Source of the DNA: Helicobacteraceae bacterium 4484_230
GTDB lineage: Bacteria; Campylobacterota; Campylobacteria; Campylobacterales; Sulfurimonadaceae
DNA length: 34,968 nucleotides
Direction of reading: 5' to 3'
Assembly: GCA_002085085.1 (NCBI GenBank)
Contig: MZGN01000003.1
Coordinates: 1 to 34,968, forward strand
How positions within the stretch are numbered: the stretch's first letter is position 1; the number at the start of each line of letters is the position of its first letter. The translations under genes were made by a program, and so were the position numbers. Of this stretch, positions 16,547 through 24,225 are shown piece by piece. Below the pieces are notes generated by a model. It did no database searches. It was not told the DNA's origin and saw only the letters and a program-made list of their open reading frames with translations.

Positions 16547-16575
16547 ATATCTATTAAGTGTTACATTTGTGTTAA
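16544..16575 (-). promoter_or_regulatory. Shared 20-bp operator plus -10 of the tandem NosL/ABC operon
   Basis: On the minus strand TTAACACAAATGTAACACTT (16575-16556) is followed after six bases by TATTAT (16549-16544). Both the 20-mer and the six-base spacing to the -10 match the TonB promoter at 11056-11087. This placement over the -35 region suits an activator that replaces a -35 element. No TTGACA-like -35 is present. Confidence 0.65.
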
Positions 16576-16620
16576 TTTACAGGTGCGTTAGTTTAAAATT
16601 GAAACTGCTACAATCCCTCT

Positions 16621-16722
16621 ATGAAAACAGAAAAAATTAAAAAAATTGCCACTATAGTTACTCTTCTGGCCGCTTCGGGATTCTTTTTGTACAACGGATT
16701 TTCACTTCTCTTCTCCGAATAG
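16621..16722 (+). CDS. Possible 33-residue single-helix membrane protein
   Basis: An ATG at 16621 opens a frame of 33 codons: a lysine-rich start (MKTEKIKKIA) then one hydrophobic helix (TIVTLLAASGFFLYNGFSLLF) and SE. There is no Shine-Dalgarno sequence. TACAAT at 16609-16614 could be a -10 that would start transcription almost at the ATG, making a leaderless message. It is divergent from the tandem NosL operon and shares its operator region. The positive-inside charge and clean helix support a real product, but a frame this short could occur by chance. Confidence 0.35.
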   Translation: MKTEKIKKIATIVTLLAASGFFLYNGFSLLFSE

Positions 16723-16734
16723 CTTTAAATATTT

Positions 16735-17739
16735 TTATTTGGAATTCAAAATTACATTTTGGGGAAACTGCATGGTAACGCAGTGGAGTGATCCATACTG
16801 GCGTATCAGAACCGAACAGTCTATGGCGATAATCTCTCTGTCCGGAAAGTTTTCCCTGAATATTTCAAGGGCTTCTTTATCATGTCTGTCGTTATAGGTG
16901 GGGACCAGTACTGCGCCGTTAACAATCAGAAAATTGGCATAAGTTGCCGGCAGGCGCTCGTTTTCATAATAGATCGCATCTGTCATAGGCAGGGGTACAA
17001 GGTGGTAGGGTTTGCCGTTTTCATTTTTAAACGCCTGAAGCTCTTTTTGCATTTCTGCAAGGGCAGTGAAGTGCTCATCACTTCTGTCTGTACACTGTAG
17101 GTACATAATTGTATTTTTGTCTATAAAGCGGGCAAGGGTGTCGATATGGCTGTCGGTGTCATCCCCGGCCAGGTATCCATTATGAAGCCAGTGGATTGTA
17201 TGCAGCCCAAACTGTTTTTTAAGTACAGATTCGATCTGTTTAGATGACAATGAAGGGTTGCGGTTTTTATTTTGCAGGCATCGGGAGGTTGTCAAAAGAG
17301 TGCCGCTGCCGTTTGATTCGACAGCTCCGCCCTCAAGCGTAAAATCGACCTTTTTTACTTCAGCACCGTATATATTTTTAATGGAGGCTGTCATGTTATT
17401 GTCCCTGGCTGCCTCAAATTTGTTTCCCCATCCGTTAAAGTTAAAGTCCAGTATGACCGGCTTGCCGTCTTCTATAACGGTAATGCCACTGCAGTCACGC
17501 GCCCAGGTATCGTCACTCTGGTACTGGATAAAACAGAGATTATTGCAAGCGGGAAAATAAGAGCGTACGCGCTCGATATCGTCGCAGACAATCAGACACG
17601 GCTCAAATCTTGAGACAGCTTCGGCAATAGAAGCAAAAGAGCGGCACGCCTCTTCCAGATAGGGACTCCAGTCGCTCAGCGCATGCGGAAAGATCATCTG
17701 GACAAAACTCTGCTTTTCAAATTCGCCGGGCAAACTCAT
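16735..17739 (-). CDS. Agmatine deiminase (PAD-type amidinotransferase fold)
   Basis: 334 residues, the family length (Porphyromonas-type peptidyl-arginine/agmatine deiminase). It converts agmatine to N-carbamoylputrescine and ammonia in the cytoplasm, a polyamine route found in many Campylobacterota. Signatures seen are DDTWARDCSGI (about residue 80), FNGWGNKF, LEGGAVESNGSGTLL with the catalytic E/D region, NGYLAGDDTDSHIDTLARF with the catalytic H, and the nucleophile C320 in GSLHCVTMQ. The gene is convergent with the small frame at 16621 and divergent from alanine racemase (41-base gap). It is not functionally tied to the nos genes. Confidence 0.9.
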   Translation of the reverse strand: MSLPGEFEKQSFVQMIFPHALSDWSPYLEEACRSFASIAEAVSRFEPCLIVCDDIERVRSYFPACNNLCFIQYQSDDTWARDCSGITVIEDGKPVILDFNFNGWGNKFEAARDNNMTASIKNIYGAEVKKVDFTLEGGAVESNGSGTLLTTSRCLQNKNRNPSLSSKQIESVLKKQFGLHTIHWLHNGYLAGDDTDSHIDTLARFIDKNTIMYLQCTDRSDEHFTALAEMQKELQAFKNENGKPYHLVPLPMTDAIYYENERLPATYANFLIVNGAVLVPTYNDRHDKEALEIFRENFPDREIIAIDCSVLIRQYGSLHCVTMQFPQNVILNSK

Positions 17740-17780
17740 AAATCTTCCTTTTATTAATCACGAATCATTTATAATGCCGT

Positions 17781-18800
17781 ATGGCATTTATAAGACTCAG
17801 CCGTTCGGCTTTTTTTCACAATCTTGATATTATCGCACATCGTGCCGGAAGTATAGATAAAATTGCGCTGGTCCTAAAAGACAGTGCCTACGGGCACGGC
17901 CTGCTTGAGATGGCGGCAATGGCGAAGGAGTATGGTGTTTCCCGTGCAGTAGTTCGCAGTGATGAGGAAGCGCAAAGACTTGCAGATTATTTTCCGTATA
18001 TTCTTGTATTGGCCGAGATTCCGAAAACTGTCTCTTCGCGGATCTGCTATACAGTCAATTCGCTTGAGACTATAAGCCGTTTTCCAAAAGGCTGCAGGGT
18101 GGAGTTGAAAGTAGATACCGGCATGCATCGCAACGGTATTTCTATGGAAGAGCTGGCTGATGCTTTCGGGTCGGCAATAAGGGCAGGGTTGAAGATAGAG
18201 GGGGTTTTCACCCATTTTCGCAGTGCGGATGCTTTGAGTTCCGAATGGTTCTGGCAGTATAAATTTTTTGATAAGGTTAAAAAAGAGGCAAAAGTTTTGG
18301 CACTGCAGTATGGCTTGGATGAGCTCCGTTTTCACTCAAAAAATTCGGCTGCACTCTTTAGGAGCACATCATGCGATGAAGCAATGGTGCGTATCGGTAT
18401 AGCTGCGTACGGCTGTCTCCAGATGGATAGAACCCTTTCTCAGCCTGCTTTGAAGCCGGTACTTTCGCTATGGGCAGAAAAGATTATGTCCCGTACGCTT
18501 GAACCTTCACAGCGCGTAGGTTATAACGGCACATATGCAGCTTTGAAAACAGAGAGGGTTTCAACATATGATATAGGCTACGCGGACGGACTCCTGAGGG
18601 CCGCATCCAACTCATATGTTGCACCGGATGGAGCTGCCCTTTTAGGTCGTATCTCGATGGATAACACAGAATTTTCCTCAACGGATGAAAAAATCTGTAT
18701 TTTTCAAGATGCCAATGCTTATGCCAAAGCGGCCGGTACGATAGGGTATGAGATACTGGTGCTGCTCTCATCAGGTATAAAAAGAGAAGTCGTGCAGTAA
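17781..18800 (+). CDS. alr: Alanine racemase
   Basis: 339 residues, slightly short against the usual 355-370. A PLP-dependent fold III enzyme that interconverts L- and D-alanine for peptidoglycan. The PLP lysine K33 lies in LVLKDSAYGHG (the common text is VVKANAYGHG, so the two residues after K differ). The second catalytic residue Y248 lies in RVGYNGTYAA. MVRIGIAAYG and ISMDNTEF (common text ISMDxxxVD) are also present. It is cytoplasmic. It is convergent with the 3' end of the nos operon, only 9 bases apart, so both units end in the same short space. Confidence 0.9.
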   Translation: MAFIRLSRSAFFHNLDIIAHRAGSIDKIALVLKDSAYGHGLLEMAAMAKEYGVSRAVVRSDEEAQRLADYFPYILVLAEIPKTVSSRICYTVNSLETISRFPKGCRVELKVDTGMHRNGISMEELADAFGSAIRAGLKIEGVFTHFRSADALSSEWFWQYKFFDKVKKEAKVLALQYGLDELRFHSKNSAALFRSTSCDEAMVRIGIAAYGCLQMDRTLSQPALKPVLSLWAEKIMSRTLEPSQRVGYNGTYAALKTERVSTYDIGYADGLLRAASNSYVAPDGAALLGRISMDNTEFSSTDEKICIFQDANAYAKAAGTIGYEILVLLSSGIKREVVQ

Positions 18801-18807
18801 GCACTGC
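18794..18807. terminator. Short convergent hairpin between alr and the nos operon end
   Basis: GCAGT AAGC ACTGC forms a 5-bp stem spanning the alr stop codon and the 9-base gap to the convergent gene. It is small and lacks a T-run, so it is at most a weak bidirectional stop. Confidence 0.25.
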
Positions 18808-18809
18808 GC

Positions 18810-19100
18810 CTATTTGGCGACAACCTCTCTTCTTACCCACAGCTCTCTCAGGTTTACCGGTGCAACTTTAAGATAGGTTTCGTCTTTGTCGAGAATATCG
18901 ATCTTTGCACCTTGAAACAGGATCTGGCACTGGTTGAGAGTCATAAATTTTATAAACCCTTTGCTTCCGTTATGTTCCCATAGGTAATAGGCGCGCTCAA
19001 CATTTTCTTTGACTTCGCAACCCACAGTTTTTTTGGAGATGGTAGCGCCAGATGATGCCGCAAGGCAAAAGACAGATAAAAGAGCAAGCGCTTTTATCAT
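18810..19100 (-). CDS. Small secreted protein with SH3-like region, last gene of the nos operon
   Basis: 96 residues with a Sec signal peptide (about 1-18, ending AASSGA). The mature part has two cysteines (VGCEVKEN and NQCQILFQGAKI) that could form a disulfide. The strand-rich text GAKIDILDKDETYLKVAPV then LWVRREVVAK looks like a bacterial SH3 domain tail. I do not recognise a named family. It starts inside the stop of the degenerate NosL-type gene (ATGA overlap), so it is translationally coupled to it, and the two may act together in the periplasm. Confidence 0.65.
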   Translation of the reverse strand: MIKALALLSVFCLAASSGATISKKTVGCEVKENVERAYYLWEHNGSKGFIKFMTLNQCQILFQGAKIDILDKDETYLKVAPVNLRELWVRREVVAK

Positions 19101-19567
19101 ATGCGGCCGTTCAGTAGCCGGATAAGACTGTTTTTGATTTCGCTGAAGCGCAGGATTCGTTTGCCTTTATATTTTTTTGCAAACTTTTCTGCATCTTCGA
19201 GTTTTGCAAAAGGCACCAAGTCGTCTCCTGCAGGACTGGTCTGGGTCGAGCCGTAGACATAGTATGAGGAGCGTGCATTTATAGCGTTAAGTGTGTTGAA
19301 ATCGGTCACGGTCAGTGAAGTGATGTCATCCGGAGTAGCCGCACCGAACTCCATCCACCTGTCCGGTTGAAAGTAGAACTCGAACATGGATTTGGGGCTG
19401 CTGAAATAAGCCGTTTCTCCTTTGGCGGTTTCGGCTTTCGCTATCCATGAAGGGTACTTGTAGACTTTAAACTGGCGAACGGCGCATGTGTCGTTTCTGT
19501 TTACTTTAATGCTTCCGGCCATGAGCAGGCCTGCTGCCAATATTGTCATCACTACTGTTTTTATCAC
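19097..19567 (-). CDS. NosL-type protein that has lost the CxxCxM metal motif
   Basis: 156 residues, Sec signal peptide about 1-18. The body is a clear paralogue of the second NosL domain of the tandem proteins: KYPSW (KYPKW), SLTVTDFNTL (SIYVTDYYTL), YYVYGS (FYVKGS), DDLVPFAKLEDAEKFAKKY (NELIPFKNKKSAVDFKNDH) and GKRILRFSEI. At the metal site, where the others read CPVCGM, this one reads CAVRQF. C28 is kept, but the second Cys is R31 and the Met is F33. It cannot bind Cu(I) in the usual way. It may be a structural or regulatory partner of NosL or bind another ligand. It follows nosY by 12 bases. Confidence 0.78.
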   Translation of the reverse strand: MIKTVVMTILAAGLLMAGSIKVNRNDTCAVRQFKVYKYPSWIAKAETAKGETAYFSSPKSMFEFYFQPDRWMEFGAATPDDITSLTVTDFNTLNAINARSSYYVYGSTQTSPAGDDLVPFAKLEDAEKFAKKYKGKRILRFSEIKNSLIRLLNGRI

Positions 19568-19579
19568 TGTTTCTCTCCT

Positions 19580-20407
19580 TTATACCAAGTCTCTTTTTCT
19601 AAATATACTATAGCCGAAAAAGGCAAATACTATACCTAATAGCATGGGGTAGGCGATAGAAAAAAGCACAAACACGCTTTGCGAGACAGTGTCGAGAATA
19701 TAAAAAGCGACAGGTCCCATAACCGTCAGTTCCGGATCAAAAAGACTGATTGCGGCGACACGGAAGATCTCCATAGGGTTGATCAAAGCAAGAGAGATGA
19801 TCAACTCTTCGCTCATGCGGTTTTGGAGCATCAGGCTTATCAGGGCAATATCGATAAAGGCAAGGAGAAAGATCCAGACAAAAAAGGAGATGCCAAGTGC
19901 CATTTCAGATGATTTTACGACGGAAGAGATAAAAAAGGCAATGCCTAAAAATACCGAACTCAGTGAAAAGAGCAGTCCAGTATAGAGCAGAAATATACTC
20001 CACGGTACCGCAGCACCTTTTGATATGCCGTAGACAATGGCGATAGCCATTGCCATAAATACCGGCAGAAATACGGTTATGAAACGGCCGAAAACCTTGC
20101 CCCAGTAGTACTGCGAAAGAGAGATGGGAAAAGAGAGCATATACTCTAAAATATGGCTGTCCCGATCTCCGGAGATGGAGCGCACGGTAGTGATAAGTAT
20201 AAAAATCGGCAAAATGATAATAGTTACCTGGATGTACATAAGCAGCAGTCTGCTAAGTCCGCTGAAGCCCATTACCTGCGATTCTGTGATGCCGGCAATG
20301 AAAAACAGGGCTATAAGGCCGCCAAATACCAGAGAGTAGATAATGAACCATCTGGCCCGAATGGACTCTTTAAGGTCAAGGTATGCAATTAGCAGCAGAT
20401 TTTTCAT
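19580..20407 (-). CDS. nosY: NosY, ABC-2 type permease of the NosDFY maturation system
   Basis: 275 residues with six predicted membrane helices in the ABC-2 permease pattern. GDRDSHILEYMLSFPIS (about residue 80) is the coupling-helix region usual in NosY-type permeases. NosY and NosF form the inner-membrane complex that, with periplasmic NosD, is needed to assemble the CuZ cluster of NosZ. It overlaps the nosL stop (ATGA). The short C-terminus FRKRDLV is a common end of this family. Confidence 0.9.
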   Translation of the reverse strand: MKNLLLIAYLDLKESIRARWFIIYSLVFGGLIALFFIAGITESQVMGFSGLSRLLLMYIQVTIIILPIFILITTVRSISGDRDSHILEYMLSFPISLSQYYWGKVFGRFITVFLPVFMAMAIAIVYGISKGAAVPWSIFLLYTGLLFSLSSVFLGIAFFISSVVKSSEMALGISFFVWIFLLAFIDIALISLMLQNRMSEELIISLALINPMEIFRVAAISLFDPELTVMGPVAFYILDTVSQSVFVLFSIAYPMLLGIVFAFFGYSIFRKRDLV

Positions 20408-20883
20408 TTAATGCCTCTTTTATTGTTGCGTTCTTCTATTTCGACAACACGCTTTGCCACATCATCATAGCGGAGAATCTCTTCTCCTTTTTTGATGGTA
20501 GATTTATCTTTATGTGCCGCAATGCCGTATGCCATCGGTGTTATATTCATTGTATCATAATATGCGGTTCTGGCATCGATCCACTCACCTGTTTTTACAT
20601 CGGTTATCCAGATCACGGCTTTGTCCGCCCATTCTATCTGCTCCTCCTGCAGCCAGAGTACGGTACAGCCGATATCATCGAACATGTAGACCCTGCCGTT
20701 TTGAGGATTTATCACCTGTACGGCATGCTTGCGGTCGCTGACGACCATCTTGCATCTGGCGCACATGTCTCGGTCCCAGTGTACTTTTTGCAGTTCTGTA
20801 CTGATTTTTTGTTCACAGCCGTCAAAAAAAAGTGAAGCCGCCAGTATGGCCGCAAGCACGGTAAATTTCTTAAACACACTCAT
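20404..20883 (-). CDS. nosL: NosL, predicted copper-binding lipoprotein
   Basis: 159 residues. A signal segment ends FFDGC with C23 as the probable lipid-modified cysteine; the lipobox is imperfect, with F/D in front of GC. The metal motif is DMCARCKMVVSD with C41, C44 and M46, the normal NosL arrangement, and FDDIGCTVLWL and WIDARTAYY complete the family pattern. NosL supplies Cu(I) for NosZ maturation in the periplasm. It overlaps nosF by 14 bases and nosY by 4. It lies between nosF and nosY and is the canonical NosL of the five NosL-type proteins in the window. Confidence 0.88.
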   Translation of the reverse strand: MSVFKKFTVLAAILAASLFFDGCEQKISTELQKVHWDRDMCARCKMVVSDRKHAVQVINPQNGRVYMFDDIGCTVLWLQEEQIEWADKAVIWITDVKTGEWIDARTAYYDTMNITPMAYGIAAHKDKSTIKKGEEILRYDDVAKRVVEIEERNNKRGIK

Positions 20884-21508
20884 CTGATACTATAGTTCCT
20901 AAATCCATATATATTTGACGATTTACGATCTCCTTGATCTCATCGAGCCTGTGCGTAACAAAAAGTGCGATTTTATTCTCTTCATGCTCTTTTAAAAGCC
21001 TGTAGAAGTTGTCCCTGGCTTTTGGATCCAGGTTGGCGGTCGGTTCATCATAGATCATTATTTCGCTCTCTTTGGCTAAAGAAATGGCAATAAGCAGTTT
21101 TTGTTTCATTCCTCCCGAGAGTTTAAAAAACGATTTGCCCAGATTTGGCTTAAGGTCGAGTTCCATCTCATTAGCATAATGAAAAATACGCTCTTTTTTT
21201 ACCCCGGAACTACTGCAAATATACTGTATCAGTTCATCAAGGCTCAGTTTGATCGGTGGCGGAAGTTGTGGCACAAAGCTGACGTGTTTTAGTATATCTA
21301 CGCGCTCCTTGACAGGATCCATGCCGTTGATGCTGATCGTTCCGGCATTTGGATGGTAGTATCCCAGGATAAGTCTTATGAGGGTTGTTTTTCCCGCTCC
21401 GTTTGCACCCATAAGGGCAACGGCATCATCTTTTTTGAAATCTATGGAAACATTATCCAGAGATACTGTTTTGCCAAATTTTTTGGTAACGCCACGGACT
21501 TCAATCAT
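20870..21508 (-). CDS. nosF: NosF, ABC ATPase of the NosDFY system
   Basis: 212 residues from the ATG at 21508, which overlaps the nosH stop as ATGA. A longer frame from 21577 would lie wholly inside nosH and adds no domain. Walker A GANGAGKTT (about residue 35), Q-loop SFVPQLPP, signature KLSGGMKQK, Walker B IMIYDEPTANLDP, and H in FVTHRLDEI are all intact. It energises NosY in the maturation of the CuZ site. The strand and overlaps place it in one transcript from nosB to the 18810 gene. Confidence 0.92.
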   Translation of the reverse strand: MIEVRGVTKKFGKTVSLDNVSIDFKKDDAVALMGANGAGKTTLIRLILGYYHPNAGTISINGMDPVKERVDILKHVSFVPQLPPPIKLSLDELIQYICSSSGVKKERIFHYANEMELDLKPNLGKSFFKLSGGMKQKLLIAISLAKESEIMIYDEPTANLDPKARDNFYRLLKEHEENKIALFVTHRLDEIKEIVNRQIYMDLGTIVSDECV

Positions 21509-22410
21509 ACAAGTGACTTTAATCTGAATTCGAATTTGAGTGCATCTGCATGGCAGACATCTATACAGCGGCCGCAAAGCGTGCAGTCGGCACCGGTTAC
21601 AAATTTCTTCTTTATGCCTTTGTCTTCGTTCTCTTTGTGGTATTTGGCTTTTGTAAGCTCAAGAACCTGGTTTTCAAAACAGACATCGTGACAGACCATG
21701 CAGTGGTCACAGTTGTCGTTCCACTCTACACGTGTTGCACTGATAGGCCCTATAAGGCCGTAGGTCGTACCTATGGGGCAAAGATAGCGGCACCATGCGC
21801 GCCGGGAGAAGAAGATCTCTATCAGCAGGACTGCAAGTACCCATGACAGTGAGACGCTCCAGCCATAAGCTATAAAGCGGCTGAGTATGCCTACGACATT
21901 AAAGGTTTCGAAGACAAGATAACCGCTTGTAAAGGTCAGTATGATAAAGATCGCCCAAAAGATGTAGCGTACACGGTTGTCGAACTTGCGCTCTTTGATA
22001 ATTTTTTTATTAACCAGGGTGTTGTGTATCTTTTCACCGATCTCACTTAGCAGTCCGTATGGGCAGACCCAGGCGCAGTAGGTGCGTCCCCCGATCAGCA
22101 GGTAGACGATAAATATCGTAACGGTTCCGATTATCATATTTACATGCAGATGATGGGTAGCTATGAAAGTCTCAAGTGTTACAAAAATATCTATAAGATG
22201 AAATCCGAGAAAGCGTGAGCCGTTAAGAGTTCCTTCAAGTACCTGTATGTCTATCGCAAAAGAGAGGAAGAAGGTGAGATGTATTGCGATGATCAGCACC
22301 CAGCGCTTGGTGCGGTAGCTCAGTTTGGTTTTTCCGTCGGGTGTTTTTGTAGTGAACGTCGATAAAAAAGAGGTATTTTTTATCGTCGCCCTAGAGTTGT
22401 ACTGATCCAT
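21505..22410 (-). CDS. nosH: NosH, NapH-like polyferredoxin membrane protein
   Basis: 301 residues with four to five membrane helices. Two CxxxCP motifs close to helices (YCAWVCPYG, CRYLCPIG) mark the NapH/NosR/CcoG group. Two [4Fe-4S] motifs follow in the C-terminal domain: CDHCMVCHDVC and CTLCGRCIDVCH. In the Wolinella scheme NosG and NosH form a menaquinol dehydrogenase that feeds electrons through cytochromes NosC1/C2 to NosZ; that role is transferred by homology. It starts 12 bases after nosC2. Confidence 0.9.
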   Translation of the reverse strand: MDQYNSRATIKNTSFLSTFTTKTPDGKTKLSYRTKRWVLIIAIHLTFFLSFAIDIQVLEGTLNGSRFLGFHLIDIFVTLETFIATHHLHVNMIIGTVTIFIVYLLIGGRTYCAWVCPYGLLSEIGEKIHNTLVNKKIIKERKFDNRVRYIFWAIFIILTFTSGYLVFETFNVVGILSRFIAYGWSVSLSWVLAVLLIEIFFSRRAWCRYLCPIGTTYGLIGPISATRVEWNDNCDHCMVCHDVCFENQVLELTKAKYHKENEDKGIKKKFVTGADCTLCGRCIDVCHADALKFEFRLKSLV

Positions 22411-22422
22411 TGCCTGCTCCAG

Positions 22423-22902
22423 TTATTGTTGTAAAGCTTTCGCTCTAGATTCAAATTCGCCAATCTCATCGGCAAACTCTCTCAGATCTGCTTCATTCAG
22501 TTTCATAAGCAGCCCCTTCATGACCAGGTTCTCTTTTCTGCCTGCTTTGTAGTCAAGCAGTTTTTTATACACATCGTCACTTTCAAGACCGATCAGTTTT
22601 GGCCCGATTATACCGGCACCATTCATTCCGTGGCATGAGGCGCATTTGCTTTTGTAAGACTGGGATACTTTGAATCCTCCGACATTCCCCGCTTTGTCTC
22701 TCAGGGCTTTGAGCTTGTCCTGCTCAATTTCACGATCGTCTTTGGACGCCGGCTCCATCTGGGAACTTTTTGCCGCTCTTCCTGCGATGTCTTCAATGAC
22801 TTTTCCCTGTTCACCGCCGTGATAGGCCCTGCCTCTCATAGCTGTAAGGGCCATCAGCGCAATAATAAACAGCGTCAGTATGCCTACAATAATATTTTTC
22901 AT
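22423..22902 (-). CDS. nosC2: Monohaem cytochrome c NosC2
   Basis: 159 residues. The N-terminal hydrophobic segment (about 3-22) is an uncleaved anchor or signal peptide. The haem motif CASCHGMNGAGIIGP lies at about residue 88, and an axial Met candidate lies in NLVMKGLLMKL. It is the second of a pair of related small cytochromes (see nosC1: GIIGPSL and ENILMTALVKQM), evidently a tandem duplication. It is a proposed periplasmic electron carrier between NosGH and NosZ. Its start overlaps the nosC1 stop by one base. Confidence 0.88.
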   Translation of the reverse strand: MKNIIVGILTLFIIALMALTAMRGRAYHGGEQGKVIEDIAGRAAKSSQMEPASKDDREIEQDKLKALRDKAGNVGGFKVSQSYKSKCASCHGMNGAGIIGPKLIGLESDDVYKKLLDYKAGRKENLVMKGLLMKLNEADLREFADEIGEFESRAKALQQ

Positions 22903-23471
22903 TATTTCATTCCTCGTTTTGATCTCAATTCATTTATTTTTGCATTGAATTCAGCAATTTCGTTTGCAAGTTTTTTTATCTCTTCATTACTCATCTGTTT
23001 AACCAGGGCTGTCATCAGGATATTTTCTTTTTTTCCCGTTTTGTATTTAGAGATAGTTCCATAGATAAATTTTGCATCTTTATCCAGTAGTGATGGGCCG
23101 ATAATACCGTTGGCGTAATCATTATGACACGCAGAGCATCTGACGATAAAGTCTTTGCTCAGTTTATGTACCATCAGTTCTATTTCCACCTGTTCGTAGG
23201 GGCTGCGTACATGCAGGTTGGCGTCTATTGTCGTACGTTTTTTCTCTGAGGCTTTCTTTTTGTCGGTATTGTAGTCATAATAGTAAGATTTACTCTGTTT
23301 TTTATCGACACTCTTTTTCTCTATCTTCTGCTTGTAGGCATCAGCATTTTTGCTTACTTCAATGTGGCCTGAAGCCTGTGTTGCGGCTTGCGTCTGCTGT
23401 TTGTCCTCTTTTTTTTCACCGCATCCTGCAAAAAGCAGCAATATGGCGACAATCGGGGCATATCTTCTCAT
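22902..23471 (-). CDS. nosC1: Monohaem cytochrome c lipoprotein NosC1
   Basis: 189 residues. A clean lipoprotein signal (MRRYAPIVAILLLFAGC, lipid cysteine C17) anchors it in the membrane. About 80 charged, low-complexity residues (KKEDKQQTQ, DKKQSKSYYYDYNTDKKK) form a tether. The haem motif is RCSACHNDYANGIIGPS, with an axial Met candidate in ENILMTALVKQM. It overlaps nosG by ATGA. With NosC2 it makes a likely relay to the cytochrome domain at the C-terminus of NosZ. Confidence 0.88.
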   Translation of the reverse strand: MRRYAPIVAILLLFAGCGEKKEDKQQTQAATQASGHIEVSKNADAYKQKIEKKSVDKKQSKSYYYDYNTDKKKASEKKRTTIDANLHVRSPYEQVEIELMVHKLSKDFIVRCSACHNDYANGIIGPSLLDKDAKFIYGTISKYKTGKKENILMTALVKQMSNEEIKKLANEIAEFNAKINELRSKRGMK

Positions 23472-24223
23472 GAGCGTATCCCTTTTTCATAATAATCTTC
23501 ATAAGTGAGGCGCGGCTTGACGACAATAGCAGGAGAATCAACGGGGCAGACCTCTTCGCAGACGCCACAGCCTATACATCCGTCATAGATCTCAGGCCTT
23601 CTGCCTCCGTTTTTGTCCGGAACCATAGCAATTGCGCTCATAGGGTTCGGGAGTGGGCAGATATCGGCGCACATAGAACACTGCTTGCCTTCAAACGCAT
23701 CTACCTTATCCAGCACATCCTGTTCGAGCTGCCTGGTATTTGGATGGGTATGCATTCTCTGTATATGTTTTTTCGGAACCGGCGTATTACTCATGGCGAT
23801 ACATGAATCGGGAAATTCCAATACCGCTATTCCCATTCTTATGTCCGTTGCTTTTTCGCAGGAGTGGTCGAGTGCACCGCTGGGGCAGGCCAGAACGCAC
23901 GGGACGGCCTCGCAGGCGTAGCAGGCGCGTTCGCGCGCATCTATATATGGTGTTCCCTCTCCCGCACCTGTAAATATATCGGCAAGATGAATAGAGTGGT
24001 AAGGGCAGACCTGCTCACATTGGCCGCACTTTATACACAGGCCTAAAAAGGTGTGCTCGTCAACAGCTCCCGGAGGACGCAGCCGCGTCTCGTGCGGATT
24101 TAGATAGGGTGAGGCGAGTACGCCCCCGCCAAGCACCAATCCCAAAACACCCAGAGTAGAGTACTGAATGAATTCTCGCCTCTTTTTTTCCACTTTTTCT
24201 GTTTTATCTTCTTTTTCTGCCAT
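23468..24223 (-). CDS. nosG: NosG, NapG-like periplasmic [4Fe-4S] ferredoxin
   Basis: 251 residues. The N-terminus is KKRREFIQYSTLGVLGL, a twin-arginine (Tat) signal with a hydrophobic stretch, so the protein is folded before export. Four cluster motifs are seen in order: CIKCGQCEQVCP (about 68), CYACEAVPCVLACP (about 105), CSMCADICPLP (about 183) and CIGCGVCEEVCPVD (about 217), as in NapG. It is the partner of NosH in quinol-linked electron transfer to NosZ. It starts two bases after nosD. Confidence 0.9.
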   Translation of the reverse strand: MAEKEDKTEKVEKKRREFIQYSTLGVLGLVLGGGVLASPYLNPHETRLRPPGAVDEHTFLGLCIKCGQCEQVCPYHSIHLADIFTGAGEGTPYIDARERACYACEAVPCVLACPSGALDHSCEKATDIRMGIAVLEFPDSCIAMSNTPVPKKHIQRMHTHPNTRQLEQDVLDKVDAFEGKQCSMCADICPLPNPMSAIAMVPDKNGGRRPEIYDGCIGCGVCEEVCPVDSPAIVVKPRLTYEDYYEKGIRS

Positions 24224-24225
24224 GA

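Noticed and set aside
21509-21577. Longer NosF start within nosH
   Set aside because: It adds a Cys/Arg-rich stretch with no ABC homology and comes from the nosH ferredoxin region read in another frame.
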